From positions 111,959 through 175,958 of the forward strand of contig NZ_JAFEWE010000015.1 of assembly GCF_017355785.1 (NCBI RefSeq): 64,000 nt of DNA, given 5' to 3'. This document shows, one piece after another, positions 45,078-52,641 of the stretch. The position numbers and the translations under genes are program-made. Below the pieces are notes generated by a model. The model saw only the letters and a list, made by a program, of their open reading frames with translations. It was not told where the DNA came from and did no database searches. Every line of letters starts with the position of its first letter. Positions within the stretch are counted from its first letter, which is position 1. This stretch comes from Desertivirga arenae. Lineage in GTDB: Bacteria > Bacteroidota > Bacteroidia > Sphingobacteriales > Sphingobacteriaceae.

Positions 45078-46673
45078 TTATTTTCTCCAGCCCATGGCTT
45101 CCTTCAGATAAATGTCAAGCATTTCGATAACAACAGCATCATTGAGATAACCAATGTGCATATCAGGCCTTATGATTAAGGCTTTTTTACTTTTCTCACT
45201 AACCTCAAAATACTCGAAGAAATGCTTATTCTTTTCTGAGGGAGGCAAATAATAAAAGTTTAGTCCCCTAGGGTACGTGTCAGTTATCCATTTAGCTAAA
45301 AGGAATAGATCCCGGTCATTTAGTTTCCCTACCACAAGAAGAGTAAAACCTGTCTTCAAACTCCAACTATGCAGATCTGTTTCTTTTCCAGTTTTCTCAT
45401 CAAATATAGTAAGGTAGGGCAGCCGATCTCCTGCCTTAACTTTCTTACTACTACTATGATCAACCGATAACCTTTTTCCTCTATAAGTGATACCCGTTTG
45501 AGATAGCAATGTAAAAACCTGCTTTCTCATTCTTTCAGTAGACCAAAACAATGGAACTAATTTGGGAAGCACCCAATTTCTAAAAGTCTTAATTAACCCA
45601 TTTTGAAACATTACCCAACTAGTCACTCTATCGGTAGTTCTTAATAATTGCTTTGCAACAGGCATTCTTTCTTCCTCGTAAGTTCTGAGTATTTTCGGAT
45701 CAAAATCTCCCCTAACAACTCCTGCAAGTTTCCAGGCTAAATTATACGCATCTTGTAAACCTGCGTTCATCCCTTGTCCCCCGATAGGAGAATGAACATG
45801 GGCGGCATCTCCTATCAGAAAACAGTTCCGGGATCTGAACACCTCAGCAATCTGACGATGGGCCTTGTAAACAGAGAACCATGTGAGGTACTCCTGTTGT
45901 GTTGAAAAACCAAGCGTGTATGTTAAATAAGGCTTTATATCCTGGAAGGTTACCATAGTTCTCTGCTCTAGTGTTTGTGGCAGAACTCCTATAAATCGAA
46001 CGTTACCTTCCCCCATAGGAAAATAACTTACAAACCCTTCATTTTTAAGAAGTATACGTATGGATTCCTGCCCTATCTCTTGTGGAAGCTTCAAATCAGC
46101 AAGGTAAAAGCGATTTTTGTATACACCACCTTTAAAGCCTATTCCAAGTTTAGTACGAACATTACTTGAAGCTCCATCTGCTCCCACCAACCAACGAGCA
46201 CTTAAAACTTGCTGCTCACCATTCCGGCATATGTTTACCAATACTCCATCATCTGTTTGATCCAAATTCAGCAACTCGGTATTCCAATAAATGGGACAAG
46301 CATTCGAAGTGAGATAATCAATTAATATCCGCTCAGTTTTGCTTTGCTCCAGGATCAATACATAAGGGAAAGCGGTACTATCATCAGCCAGTAAAGAAAA
46401 ATCTATTGTTGTTACTTCGTCAATATCTGAATGAATCGCAATCTCCTTAACAATGTTACCTTGCCTGATCAGTGATGTATCCAAACCCAACTGCCTGAAA
46501 ATCTCTAATGATCGTGCTTGAACTACAATTGCCCTTGACTCTGAGGTAGCCTTGATTTTAGAATCTATAATTACCGGGTGAATGCCGTTTCGCAATAATT
46601 GAGCTGCCATCATTAGTCCGGAGGGACCAGCACCTACTATTAACACAGATATATCAGATGGCAGCTTTGTCAT
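45078..46673 (-). CDS. FAD-dependent aromatic-ring monooxygenase (PheA/TfdB-like)
   Basis: Predicted class A flavoprotein hydroxylase, 531 residues from MTKLPSDISV. The FAD motif GAGPSGLMMAAQLL is near residue 15, a DG-type motif WLVGADGASSNVR near 165, and the second FAD motif FLIGDAAHVHSPIGGQGMN near 275. A thioredoxin-like C-terminal domain as in phenol hydroxylases fits the last ~150 residues. An earlier start at 46751 would overlap terC and add an atypical N-terminus. The substrate is unknown; relatives act on phenols, polyketides and antibiotics such as rifampicin or tetracycline. Confidence 0.86.
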   Translation of the reverse strand: MTKLPSDISVLIVGAGPSGLMMAAQLLRNGIHPVIIDSKIKATSESRAIVVQARSLEIFRQLGLDTSLIRQGNIVKEIAIHSDIDEVTTIDFSLLADDSTAFPYVLILEQSKTERILIDYLTSNACPIYWNTELLNLDQTDDGVLVNICRNGEQQVLSARWLVGADGASSNVRTKLGIGFKGGVYKNRFYLADLKLPQEIGQESIRILLKNEGFVSYFPMGEGNVRFIGVLPQTLEQRTMVTFQDIKPYLTYTLGFSTQQEYLTWFSVYKAHRQIAEVFRSRNCFLIGDAAHVHSPIGGQGMNAGLQDAYNLAWKLAGVVRGDFDPKILRTYEEERMPVAKQLLRTTDRVTSWVMFQNGLIKTFRNWVLPKLVPLFWSTERMRKQVFTLLSQTGITYRGKRLSVDHSSSKKVKAGDRLPYLTIFDEKTGKETDLHSWSLKTGFTLLVVGKLNDRDLFLLAKWITDTYPRGLNFYYLPPSEKNKHFFEYFEVSEKSKKALIIRPDMHIGYLNDAVVIEMLDIYLKEAMGWRK

Positions 46674-46734
46674 ATATTCCAGCAGCAAGTTATCCTTGCT
46701 TACAGTGCAATTATTCAGCGAAGTTATGGTAAGA

Positions 46735-47532
46735 TTATAATGCCTTCTCATCAGAGTTCCCTTCGGGAGTATTCCTTAAATGCAAAGGCTTTTCTGCTTT
46801 TGCTTTCATCTTCAAATTTAACATCTCCACTAATACAGAGAATGCCATTGCAAAATAAATATAACCTTTAGGGATGTGCTGTTCAAATGACTCTGCCAAT
46901 AAAGACACTCCTATTAGCAGTAAAAACGACAAGGCAAGCATTTTCACCGTTGGGTGATTATTCACAAATGTACTTATACTACCTGCCGCAAACATCATTA
47001 TAATAACTGCTATAATTACCGCAGCAATCATAACTGCTACTTCATCTGCCATTCCAACTGCAGTGATTACAGAATCGAGGGAAAATACGATATCAAGAAT
47101 CAGGATCTGAATAATTACACCGGTGAAAGAATGTACTTTTCCCCCTTCTTGTGTATGCTCTGCTCCCTCCAATTTCTCATGAATTTCGCTGGTACTTTTA
47201 TAAATAAGGAACAAGCCTCCAACCAGCAGGATGAGATCCCGCCCTGAAATAGCCATCTTTTCAATCAGAGAAGTATTGCTTACACCTATCCATTCGCCGA
47301 TATTAAACAAAGGGGTAGTTAACTTCATAATCCAGCTTAAAGAAAGCAATAGCAAAATGCGTGTGAACATTGCCAGAGCAAGGCCTGTTTGCCTGGCCTT
47401 TTTCTGCTCGTGACCAGGAAGCTTCCCCGCTAAGATCGAAATAAAAATAATGTTGTCGATACCTAATACAATTTCCAATACCGTTAATGTGATAAGAGAG
47501 ATCCAGATTTCAGGATTCGATAAAATTTCCAT
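46735..47532 (-). CDS. TerC-family integral membrane protein
   Basis: A 265-residue inner-membrane protein with seven to eight helices, from MEILSNPEIW. TerC signatures are VLEIVLGIDNIIFISILAGKL (residues 15-35) and ILDIVFSLDSVITAVGMA (near 145), each with the acidic residues thought to bind metal ions. TerC-family proteins are implicated in tellurite resistance and in metal export during or after protein secretion. The longer frame upstream was dropped because it starts in a terminator region. The monooxygenase gene follows 61 nt later on the same strand. Confidence 0.93.
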   Translation of the reverse strand: MEILSNPEIWISLITLTVLEIVLGIDNIIFISILAGKLPGHEQKKARQTGLALAMFTRILLLLSLSWIMKLTTPLFNIGEWIGVSNTSLIEKMAISGRDLILLVGGLFLIYKSTSEIHEKLEGAEHTQEGGKVHSFTGVIIQILILDIVFSLDSVITAVGMADEVAVMIAAVIIAVIIMMFAAGSISTFVNNHPTVKMLALSFLLLIGVSLLAESFEQHIPKGYIYFAMAFSVLVEMLNLKMKAKAEKPLHLRNTPEGNSDEKAL

Positions 47533-47570
47533 AAGTATAAACAATAGAGAATGTAAGCGTTTAAAACAAA

Positions 47571-47597
47571 AAAACCCTCCCATGGGGGGAAGGTTTT
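47571..47597 (-). terminator. Terminator of the sigma/anti-sigma/DUF4097 operon (module A)
   Basis: On the minus strand the stem AAAACC..TCCC pairs with GGGA..GGTTTT with one mismatch and is followed by seven T. It is preceded by TTCTTTTTAAATTAATGAT, a segment repeated near 50,190. Confidence 0.8.
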
Positions 47598-47640
47598 AAT
47601 CATTAATTTAAAAAGAACTTATGATAGTGCTTAATTAAGC

Positions 47641-48879
47641 CTAATTAAAATGTACCGACCCATATTTGGAATTTACAACTACCTTAGCATCAGAGCCTTT
47701 CCCAATTTGCCCCTTGTAATTTTTGGTAAAATGTGGTCCTCTCGAATTAGTTTCAGGCGACCTGTTTACAACCACCACTTTATCATCACCATAGTTAAAA
47801 CCACCATAACTTACAGTGACATCGAAATCAAAGCTAGCAGCTGGTTCAAAGCTTAAAGAAACATTCGAATAAGCAGCATCTACATTTAACGTTTTTATTT
47901 TCCTATCCACTTCAGCAATCTTAAAGCCTCCACAGTATCGTACGTTCACAGACCCATCACCTGATAGTTTCCCAATTTTGGCAGAAGAATAGCTTACTGT
48001 TGCATTAAGATTATCTGCCGACTCTAAAGTTAGACCTCCGTAAGCAATATCAAGATTGGCTGCCTTCAACTCATCAATATTAGCTTTTCCATAGGCAACT
48101 TTAATCCTGTTAGCTGAATTTAAAAGCTTATCGGCGCGGAGATTACCATAAGAACAATTAGCATTTACAATTCCGCTTAAAACAGGAAGAGTAACATTAC
48201 CATACTTATTAGTTACATCAAGAGGATTTTTAGAAGGCATATATATCGTATAATTTACTTCAACCCCTCTTCTTTCGGTTACTCCGTTCAAACGTCTGAT
48301 GCCCCAGAAATCGCCTCCTCTGTTTGCTCTGGCAATATGGGTAACAAATCCAATAACATTATGCTCTTTCGATTCTGAAATAGATACATTATTTAATAGC
48401 TCTTCGGCTTTTTCATCATCTCTTTCAAAAGCCTTTATAGATATCTCTACTTTTATCGAATTATTACTCCAACTATTTACCTGCACATTTCCAAACTGAT
48501 TATCAATTGCAAGCTTGTCATTACCATCAACCTTATACTCTCTGACGATGCTTTTACTTTTTTCAGAGAACCTGGAATCCTGAAAATCAAATTGATTAAA
48601 ATCAGGTGGCTCCGGAATATCTGGAGCGCCAGGGGCCTGGGGAACCTCTGGTACATTCAATTTAGGTCGCTCTAAACGGAGCACCGCTAATTTCTCCCCA
48701 TTCAATTGGGCCAAACACTGCGACAGCTTTTCTACTACTTTTGAATTTATCTCCTGGTCAAGCGACTCAAGGCGCTTTAGTTCACTAAGCTCCTTTGGCC
48801 CTAAAATCTGGTTTTGTCCATGCACAAGGCTTGTAAACAAAACACAAAGAAGCACTATATTAAATACCTTTGTTTTCAT
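47641..48879 (-). CDS. Exported DUF4097-like beta-helix protein
   Basis: A 412-residue exported protein with signal MKTKVFNIVLLCVLFTSLVHG. The first ~110 residues are helical with a proline-rich stretch (VPEVPQAPGAPDIPEPPDF). The rest consists of short repeated strands such as NKYGNVTLPVLSG, YGNLRADKL, YGKANIDEL and YGGLTLESA, the pattern of DUF4097/DUF2807-type beta-helical proteins often encoded beside ECF sigma/anti-sigma pairs. It overlaps the previous gene by 20 nt and is the last gene of that operon. The function is unknown; an envelope-stress role is inferred from the context. Confidence 0.78.
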   Translation of the reverse strand: MKTKVFNIVLLCVLFTSLVHGQNQILGPKELSELKRLESLDQEINSKVVEKLSQCLAQLNGEKLAVLRLERPKLNVPEVPQAPGAPDIPEPPDFNQFDFQDSRFSEKSKSIVREYKVDGNDKLAIDNQFGNVQVNSWSNNSIKVEISIKAFERDDEKAEELLNNVSISESKEHNVIGFVTHIARANRGGDFWGIRRLNGVTERRGVEVNYTIYMPSKNPLDVTNKYGNVTLPVLSGIVNANCSYGNLRADKLLNSANRIKVAYGKANIDELKAANLDIAYGGLTLESADNLNATVSYSSAKIGKLSGDGSVNVRYCGGFKIAEVDRKIKTLNVDAAYSNVSLSFEPAASFDFDVTVSYGGFNYGDDKVVVVNRSPETNSRGPHFTKNYKGQIGKGSDAKVVVNSKYGSVHFN

Positions 48880-49423
48880 TATTTTGAGTTCCTCTCAACT
48901 GCTTTAATTGTTCTATGACCGACAACTGCTGATTAAGTACCTGTGCCTGCACCTGCAAGTTTTTAATCATTGCTTTTAGTGTTACTTCCTGATTCGGACT
49001 CGTCTTCAAGTCTTTCTGAAGCTTTTTATAATTAGTCTGAAGTTTCTCGAGCTCTGAAGAAAACTCCTGATATAATTCGGGCTCCTGGTTTCTTATCTGA
49101 ATAAGTTCCTCTCTTTTAAATTCAATTACTGAGACATAATGGGATTGCTGTTTTGCTAATTCAGGATCAATGCTGGCGATATCAATAGGAGCCTTCATTT
49201 GATGCCTGATATAAAGGATACCAAAAGTGCTAAACAATAAAAACATAGCGGCTATTCGTAATACTATCTTCAGTTTTACCACCTTGTCCTTCTTTGGCTG
49301 TTTTTTCTCAGCTTCATCCAAACCATTTTCAATCCTTTTCCATAGTTCTGGAGAAGGTTCAAACTCATCAAACTCTCTGCGGTTATCTCTAATAAACTGT
49401 TCTAATCTTTCTCTCTTTTCCAT
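48860..49423 (-). CDS. Single-span membrane protein, probable anti-sigma-like partner
   Basis: A 187-residue protein: a cytoplasmic N-terminus with FDEFEPSPELWKRIENGLDE (the short helix often seen in Bacteroidetes sigma-linked membrane proteins), one transmembrane segment at about 52-68 (LRIAAMFLLFSTFGILYI), and a long periplasmic coiled coil (residues 95-180, with KLQTNYKKLQKDLK). It lacks the zinc HxxxCxxC motif of ZAS anti-sigma factors. It lies 7 nt after the sigma factor gene and overlaps the next gene, so it belongs to the sigma operon. The anti-sigma role is inferred. Confidence 0.72.
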   Translation of the reverse strand: MEKRERLEQFIRDNRREFDEFEPSPELWKRIENGLDEAEKKQPKKDKVVKLKIVLRIAAMFLLFSTFGILYIRHQMKAPIDIASIDPELAKQQSHYVSVIEFKREELIQIRNQEPELYQEFSSELEKLQTNYKKLQKDLKTSPNQEVTLKAMIKNLQVQAQVLNQQLSVIEQLKQLRGTQNNENKGI

Positions 49424-49430
49424 AAATATC

Positions 49431-49994
49431 TTAGATATCCTTCGCTTTAATTCTTGTTAATAAATCCATCAGCTTCCTTTTCGCCCTTAACAGCTGCGTT
49501 CTGGAGGTATTCTCGGTGATCTTGAGAATGAAAGCAATTTCTTCATGATCATAACCCTCCAGCAGATAGAGCGACAATACGATTCGGTAACCTTCGGGCA
49601 GCAACTGGATTGCCTTTTTCACTTCCTCTACCTGAAATTGAAGTTCTTCTTCATCAAACTCATCCTCATCGGCAATTTCAGAAAGATCAACATCTTCTAC
49701 CGATAGAAATTCGAATTTCCTTTTACGTAGCTGTGATATACACTTATTGACAACTATCTGCTTGACCCACATTCCAAAGCTGGATTCCTGACGAAACTCC
49801 TTGATCCTTAAGAATGCATCGATGAATGACTCCTGCAGCATGTCACTTGCTTCATCGGCATTATTAAGAATCCGCATTGCTACATTATACATGGCTTTAG
49901 AATAAAGCTTGTACAATTCAAATTGCGCTTTCCGATTTCCTTCTTTACACTCAACCACCAGGCTGAAATGCGGGTCAATGTATACAGCTTCCAA
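49431..49994 (-). CDS. ECF-type RNA polymerase sigma factor
   Basis: A sigma-70 family ECF factor, 187 residues from a TTG start (MEAVYIDPHFSL). Region 2 contains RKAQFELYKLYSKAMYNVAM and ADEASDMLQESFIDAFLRI; region 4 is near the end (QLLPEGYRIVLSLYLLEGYD; TSRTQLLRAKRKL). The open frame runs 36 codons further to another TTG at 50102, but that segment is atypical, and no ATG exists in it, so the start is uncertain. A membrane protein and an exported protein follow in one operon. A possible attenuated leader lies upstream. Confidence 0.88.
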   Translation of the reverse strand: MEAVYIDPHFSLVVECKEGNRKAQFELYKLYSKAMYNVAMRILNNADEASDMLQESFIDAFLRIKEFRQESSFGMWVKQIVVNKCISQLRKRKFEFLSVEDVDLSEIADEDEFDEEELQFQVEEVKKAIQLLPEGYRIVLSLYLLEGYDHEEIAFILKITENTSRTQLLRAKRKLMDLLTRIKAKDI

Positions 49995-50135
49995 ATTATT
50001 TAGCTTCAGGTTAATAGACGCAGGTAATTTTTGAGTGTTGCATAAAAGGAAGGTTTTTTTACAAAAAATTATCAGACTAGCGTGATTTAAGGGAAGGGTC
50101 AAACTAAAATGGATTATGTTGGAGGCTATAAAAAC

Positions 50136-50158
50136 AAAAAACCCTCCTGGTGGAGGGC
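50136..50158 (-). terminator. Terminator in front of the sigma operon (module B)
   Basis: Minus-strand CCCTCC-ACCA-GGAGGG followed by TTTTTTG. It resembles module A at 47,571-47,640 in both the hairpin and the preceding 45 bases. Confidence 0.78.
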
Positions 50159-50350
50159 TTTCTTTCGATCATTAATTTAAAAAGAACGTATGTATGCTTA
50201 TTGAGGTAAGCCAAATTAAATTACCAAGCTACAGTTAAATCTAATACAATTACTATTTCCCTCTATTCACCTTAAACTGAACCTGTTGAAAATTTCTTTT
50301 ATGGAATCCTTAAAGACGGGTATCTTTTAAGGAAATATGTTTCACCAACA
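50136..50350 (-). ncRNA. Possible small RNA or attenuated leader upstream of the sigma operon
   Basis: On the minus strand a -7 element TACTTTTG (50354-50361) is followed by about 215 nt without a credible frame. There is a hairpin CCTTAAAAGA/TCTTTAAGG at 50308-50332, the segment TTCTTTTTAAATTAATGAT, and then a terminator. It fills the gap between the NadR-like gene and the sigma factor gene. Either a free RNA is made or readthrough feeds the sigma operon. Confidence 0.4.
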
Positions 50351-50384
50351 CTACAAAAGTAACATTCCTTCTTGAATTTTAATG

Positions 50385-50930
50385 TTAATATTTGTTAAGA
50401 TATTGATCTATAGCATTAATCGCATTAGAAAGCCTTTCCTGATCAGTTCCAGATATGGTAACAAAGGAGGCATTTAAATCCTGTAGCTCTTTATACCAAA
50501 CCTGCATAAAATGTTCCCGGAGGTGTGGAAAATCGCGCAGTGGATCCTCTTGCCAAGGCAGGTCAATGTCCATTAAGAGGTAAAGGTCATAAGTATGTTT
50601 AGGTAATTCGTCTAAGACTTCTTGTGGGGCTTTACCAAAAGTATAATCGCTCCAAATCTTTACTGTAATAAACGTAGTATCACAAATCAGAAGCTGCTTA
50701 GCCTTGGGCAGAAGTTCCTTTTCAAGTTTAAGTTGCCCATGAAACATATTAATTTCATCCTGCCAGGTACATGGTGCCGTTAAAGCTTCACAATACGCAC
50801 GCGCATATTCAGGTACCCAAACAGTATTATAATGCTTAGCTAATTGTTCAGAAAGCGTAGATTTTCCTGTTGATTCAGGTCCGACAACTGCTATTTTCTT
50901 TACTGGCTTAACTTCCATGTTTTCTTCCAA
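50385..50930 (-). CDS. NadR-like ATPase, probable ribosylnicotinamide kinase
   Basis: A 181-residue P-loop protein equal to the C-terminal kinase domain of NadR. Walker A is GPESTGKST at 17-25; DTTFITVKIWSDYTFG and LLMDIDLPWQEDPLRD (near residues 84 and 120) match the NadR kinase signature. It should phosphorylate nicotinamide riboside to NMN. The NadR adenylyltransferase and repressor domains are absent. Its start lies inside the end of pnuC (31-nt overlap, or 19 if the second Met is used), so transporter and kinase are made together, a classic vectorial salvage pair. Confidence 0.87.
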   Translation of the reverse strand: MEENMEVKPVKKIAVVGPESTGKSTLSEQLAKHYNTVWVPEYARAYCEALTAPCTWQDEINMFHGQLKLEKELLPKAKQLLICDTTFITVKIWSDYTFGKAPQEVLDELPKHTYDLYLLMDIDLPWQEDPLRDFPHLREHFMQVWYKELQDLNASFVTISGTDQERLSNAINAIDQYLNKY

Positions 50931-51508
50931 TCAAAATACCCTTTAGTAGCTAGGCCTACCAGGATCAAATATAATAAGGCAGTAAATGCAAGATTCTTAT
51001 ATAACAGCAATGGCACATAGCATATATCTACAATAATCCAAAGTAACCAATTTTGAAGCACCTTCCTTGTCATCAGAAATTGGGCTACGAAACTCATTGC
51101 GGTGCAGAAACCATCTGCGTAAGGAACGTCGGTATCGGTAAACTCGTCAAGATATTTACTTAAAGCTAATGTGAAAATTGCAATTGCTAATACGGTGTAA
51201 AGCCCTTCTCTTGAATTAAGGCTGACCACTGGTTTATCGTGCTGTTCCTTATTTTTAATCCAATAAATCCAACCATATATGGCGGTTAAAAGAAAGTATA
51301 TCTGAAGGTAAGAGTCGCCATAGAGCTTATATTGATAATAGAGAGCTGCATAAGCACCGCAAGCTATAATGGAAACTGGCCAGTTTAAAATATGCTCTTT
51401 AGCAGCAAGGTAGATACAGGCCAGGGTAGTAACAATACCAAGCCACTCCAGGGAAGTAGTTGCTTCAAACTGCTTTACTACAAGTGAGAATAGTTCAGTT
51501 ATTTCCAT
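50900..51508 (-). CDS. pnuC: Nicotinamide riboside transporter PnuC
   Basis: A 202-residue inner-membrane protein with seven helices, from MEITELFSL. PnuC features are EWLGIVTTLACIYLAAKEHI (near residue 23), a WPVSIIAC loop, YGWIYWIKN (near 82) and the substrate-pocket region QNWLLWIIVDICYVPLL (near 160). The open frame begins 19 codons upstream with an unlikely sequence. Some Bacteroidetes PnuC homologues (PnuT) carry thiamine. The overlapping NadR-type kinase gene points to nicotinamide riboside here. TACCTTTA, one mismatch from the -7 motif, ends six bases before the ATG. Confidence 0.9.
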   Translation of the reverse strand: MEITELFSLVVKQFEATTSLEWLGIVTTLACIYLAAKEHILNWPVSIIACGAYAALYYQYKLYGDSYLQIYFLLTAIYGWIYWIKNKEQHDKPVVSLNSREGLYTVLAIAIFTLALSKYLDEFTDTDVPYADGFCTAMSFVAQFLMTRKVLQNWLLWIIVDICYVPLLLYKNLAFTALLYLILVGLATKGYFDWKKTWKLSQ

Positions 51509-51562
51509 CAGCTGTAAAGGTACATAATAGGGCCGTGGAATTTTAGAATCAATTACGGCCCA

Positions 51563-51588
51563 CAAAAAAGCCTCCCTTTTGGGGAGGC
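51563..51588 (-). terminator. Terminator between lipoprotein gene and pnuC (module C)
   Basis: Minus-strand GCCTCCC-(loop)-GGGAGGC followed by TTTTTTG, preceded by GGTTAATGAT. It ends the lipoprotein gene upstream. Confidence 0.9.
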
Positions 51589-51624
51589 ATCATTAACCAA
51601 ACAATTATTATGAAGAAATAGTAC

Positions 51625-52140
51625 CTACTGGGCAGGGGCGGAAGAGAAGCCAAGACTTGCTCTTACGCTAACATCTGTATTTAGCTGATTCCTTAACACA
51701 TATTCCATTCTTAAACGTGCAGATGAACTTTTAATAATATCATCCAGGAAACGTGAATTATCAATATCTAATACAAGGCTTGAACCTGAAGAGGCGCTTA
51801 CATCTGACCTTTGAGCAACCAGAACCTCCCCGGAGCCATCACTTCTGGAAAGATATAATTTTACAGAACTGAAAACTCCAAGGTTTTGGCTTGAAGGGTT
51901 GCTTGCTTCAATACGAGCCGAAGCAATTCTAACCTCTTTAATTTGAGAGTTAGTTTTAGTCCCAAACAGTTGATCAACACTGCTAGCCTGACTAACGGCA
52001 GAACGTGCGGTTCCGGTGCTGGTAGATGCAGGAATAATCAAAGTGGCAGTGTAGGGCAACGTAGATCGTACAATGGATTGCAGGGTACTACAACCAGCGA
52101 GCGCGGCAATAGCAATGAATCCTATTATTATCTTTTTCAT
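51625..52140 (-). CDS. Lipoprotein of unknown function
   Basis: A 171-residue lipoprotein (MKKIIIGFIAIAALAGC, Cys17) with no recognised domain. The open frame continues 12 codons further upstream, but the signal peptide sets the start. The mature protein is Ser/Ala/Thr-rich with beta-prone segments (EVRIASARIEASNPSSQ; VKLYLSRSDGSGEVLVAQ), possibly a single beta-sandwich. It stands alone between the pnuC unit and a decayed tonB fragment on the other strand. Confidence 0.68.
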   Translation of the reverse strand: MKKIIIGFIAIAALAGCSTLQSIVRSTLPYTATLIIPASTSTGTARSAVSQASSVDQLFGTKTNSQIKEVRIASARIEASNPSSQNLGVFSSVKLYLSRSDGSGEVLVAQRSDVSASSGSSLVLDIDNSRFLDDIIKSSSARLRMEYVLRNQLNTDVSVRASLGFSSAPAQ

Positions 52141-52176
52141 GAGTGTGTGCGTGTGAAAAATATCTATGTTTAACAA

Positions 52177-52377
52177 TTGCTATTAAGAATAGTTTTAGTT
52201 TTTGGTGAAAGTGATGGACCTGTCACGGCTATAAAAATTTTATCAAATCCGGGTTATGGTACTGCTGAAGAAGCAGTGCGGGTACTTAAGCGATTAAAAG
52301 GTTGGCAACCCGGGAAACAACAGGAAATACCTGTAAGAGTGTCTTACACGTTGCCGATTATAATGAACTTCAATTAA
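52177..52377 (+). pseudogene. TonB C-terminal-domain fragment
   Basis: The 66 codons give GESDGPVTAIKILSNPGYG, AEEAVRVLKRLKGWQPGK and PVRVSYTLPIIMNFN, which follow the TonB C-terminal pattern (DGxVxxxKVxxSxGxGxDEEAxRVxKxxxxWxPGxQxGxPVRVxYTxPI). The N-terminal anchor, proline linker and first part of the domain are missing, and there is no convincing start codon or promoter. It is best read as a remnant of an energy-transducer gene. Confidence 0.6.
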
Positions 52378-52535
52378 CGTTGTTACTTATTTGAGAACCT
52401 TCTGAATTTGGCTTTAGAGACCTTGAAAATCACTATTAAAAGTCATACCGCTCTATAAAGTTACTTATAAAGAATAATTTCAATAAAATAAATGATAAGA
52501 TTCATTTTACAGTTCTGTAAAAATCTATTTTTTTA

Positions 52536-52543
52536 TACCTTTG
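52536..52543 (+). promoter_or_regulatory. -7 promoter element of carB
   Basis: TACCTTTG is an exact match. The terminator-like hairpin begins only three bases after it, so the hairpin is at or next to the 5' end of the transcript. Confidence 0.65.
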
Positions 52544-52545
52544 CA

Positions 52546-52617
52546 TCCCGACAATCAAGTCGGGATTTTTTCTTCACAGACAAGATTTCCTCTTGATTCT
52601 CAAGTCATCCGACTTTT
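52546..52617 (+). promoter_or_regulatory. Attenuator-like carB leader
   Basis: TCCCGAC (52546-52552) pairs with GTCGGGA (52559-52565), followed by six T, a compact terminator. Further on are CAAGA/TCTTG (52581-52595) and AAGTC/GACTT (52602-52615). CCGACTT (52609-52615) can instead pair with AAGTCGG (52557-52563), which would open the terminator. The alternatives suggest transcription attenuation before carB. Confidence 0.55.
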
Positions 52618-52641
52618 AGAAATAAAAATAATTTAGCCCTA

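Noticed and set aside
46674..46751. N-terminal extension of the FAD monooxygenase
   Set aside because: It would overlap terC and precedes the conserved FAD-binding start with atypical sequence; the internal ATG is better.
49995..50102. 36-codon N-terminal extension of the sigma factor
   Set aside because: It starts at TTG, is unlike ECF sigma N-termini and lies close to the terminator; kept only as an alternative start.
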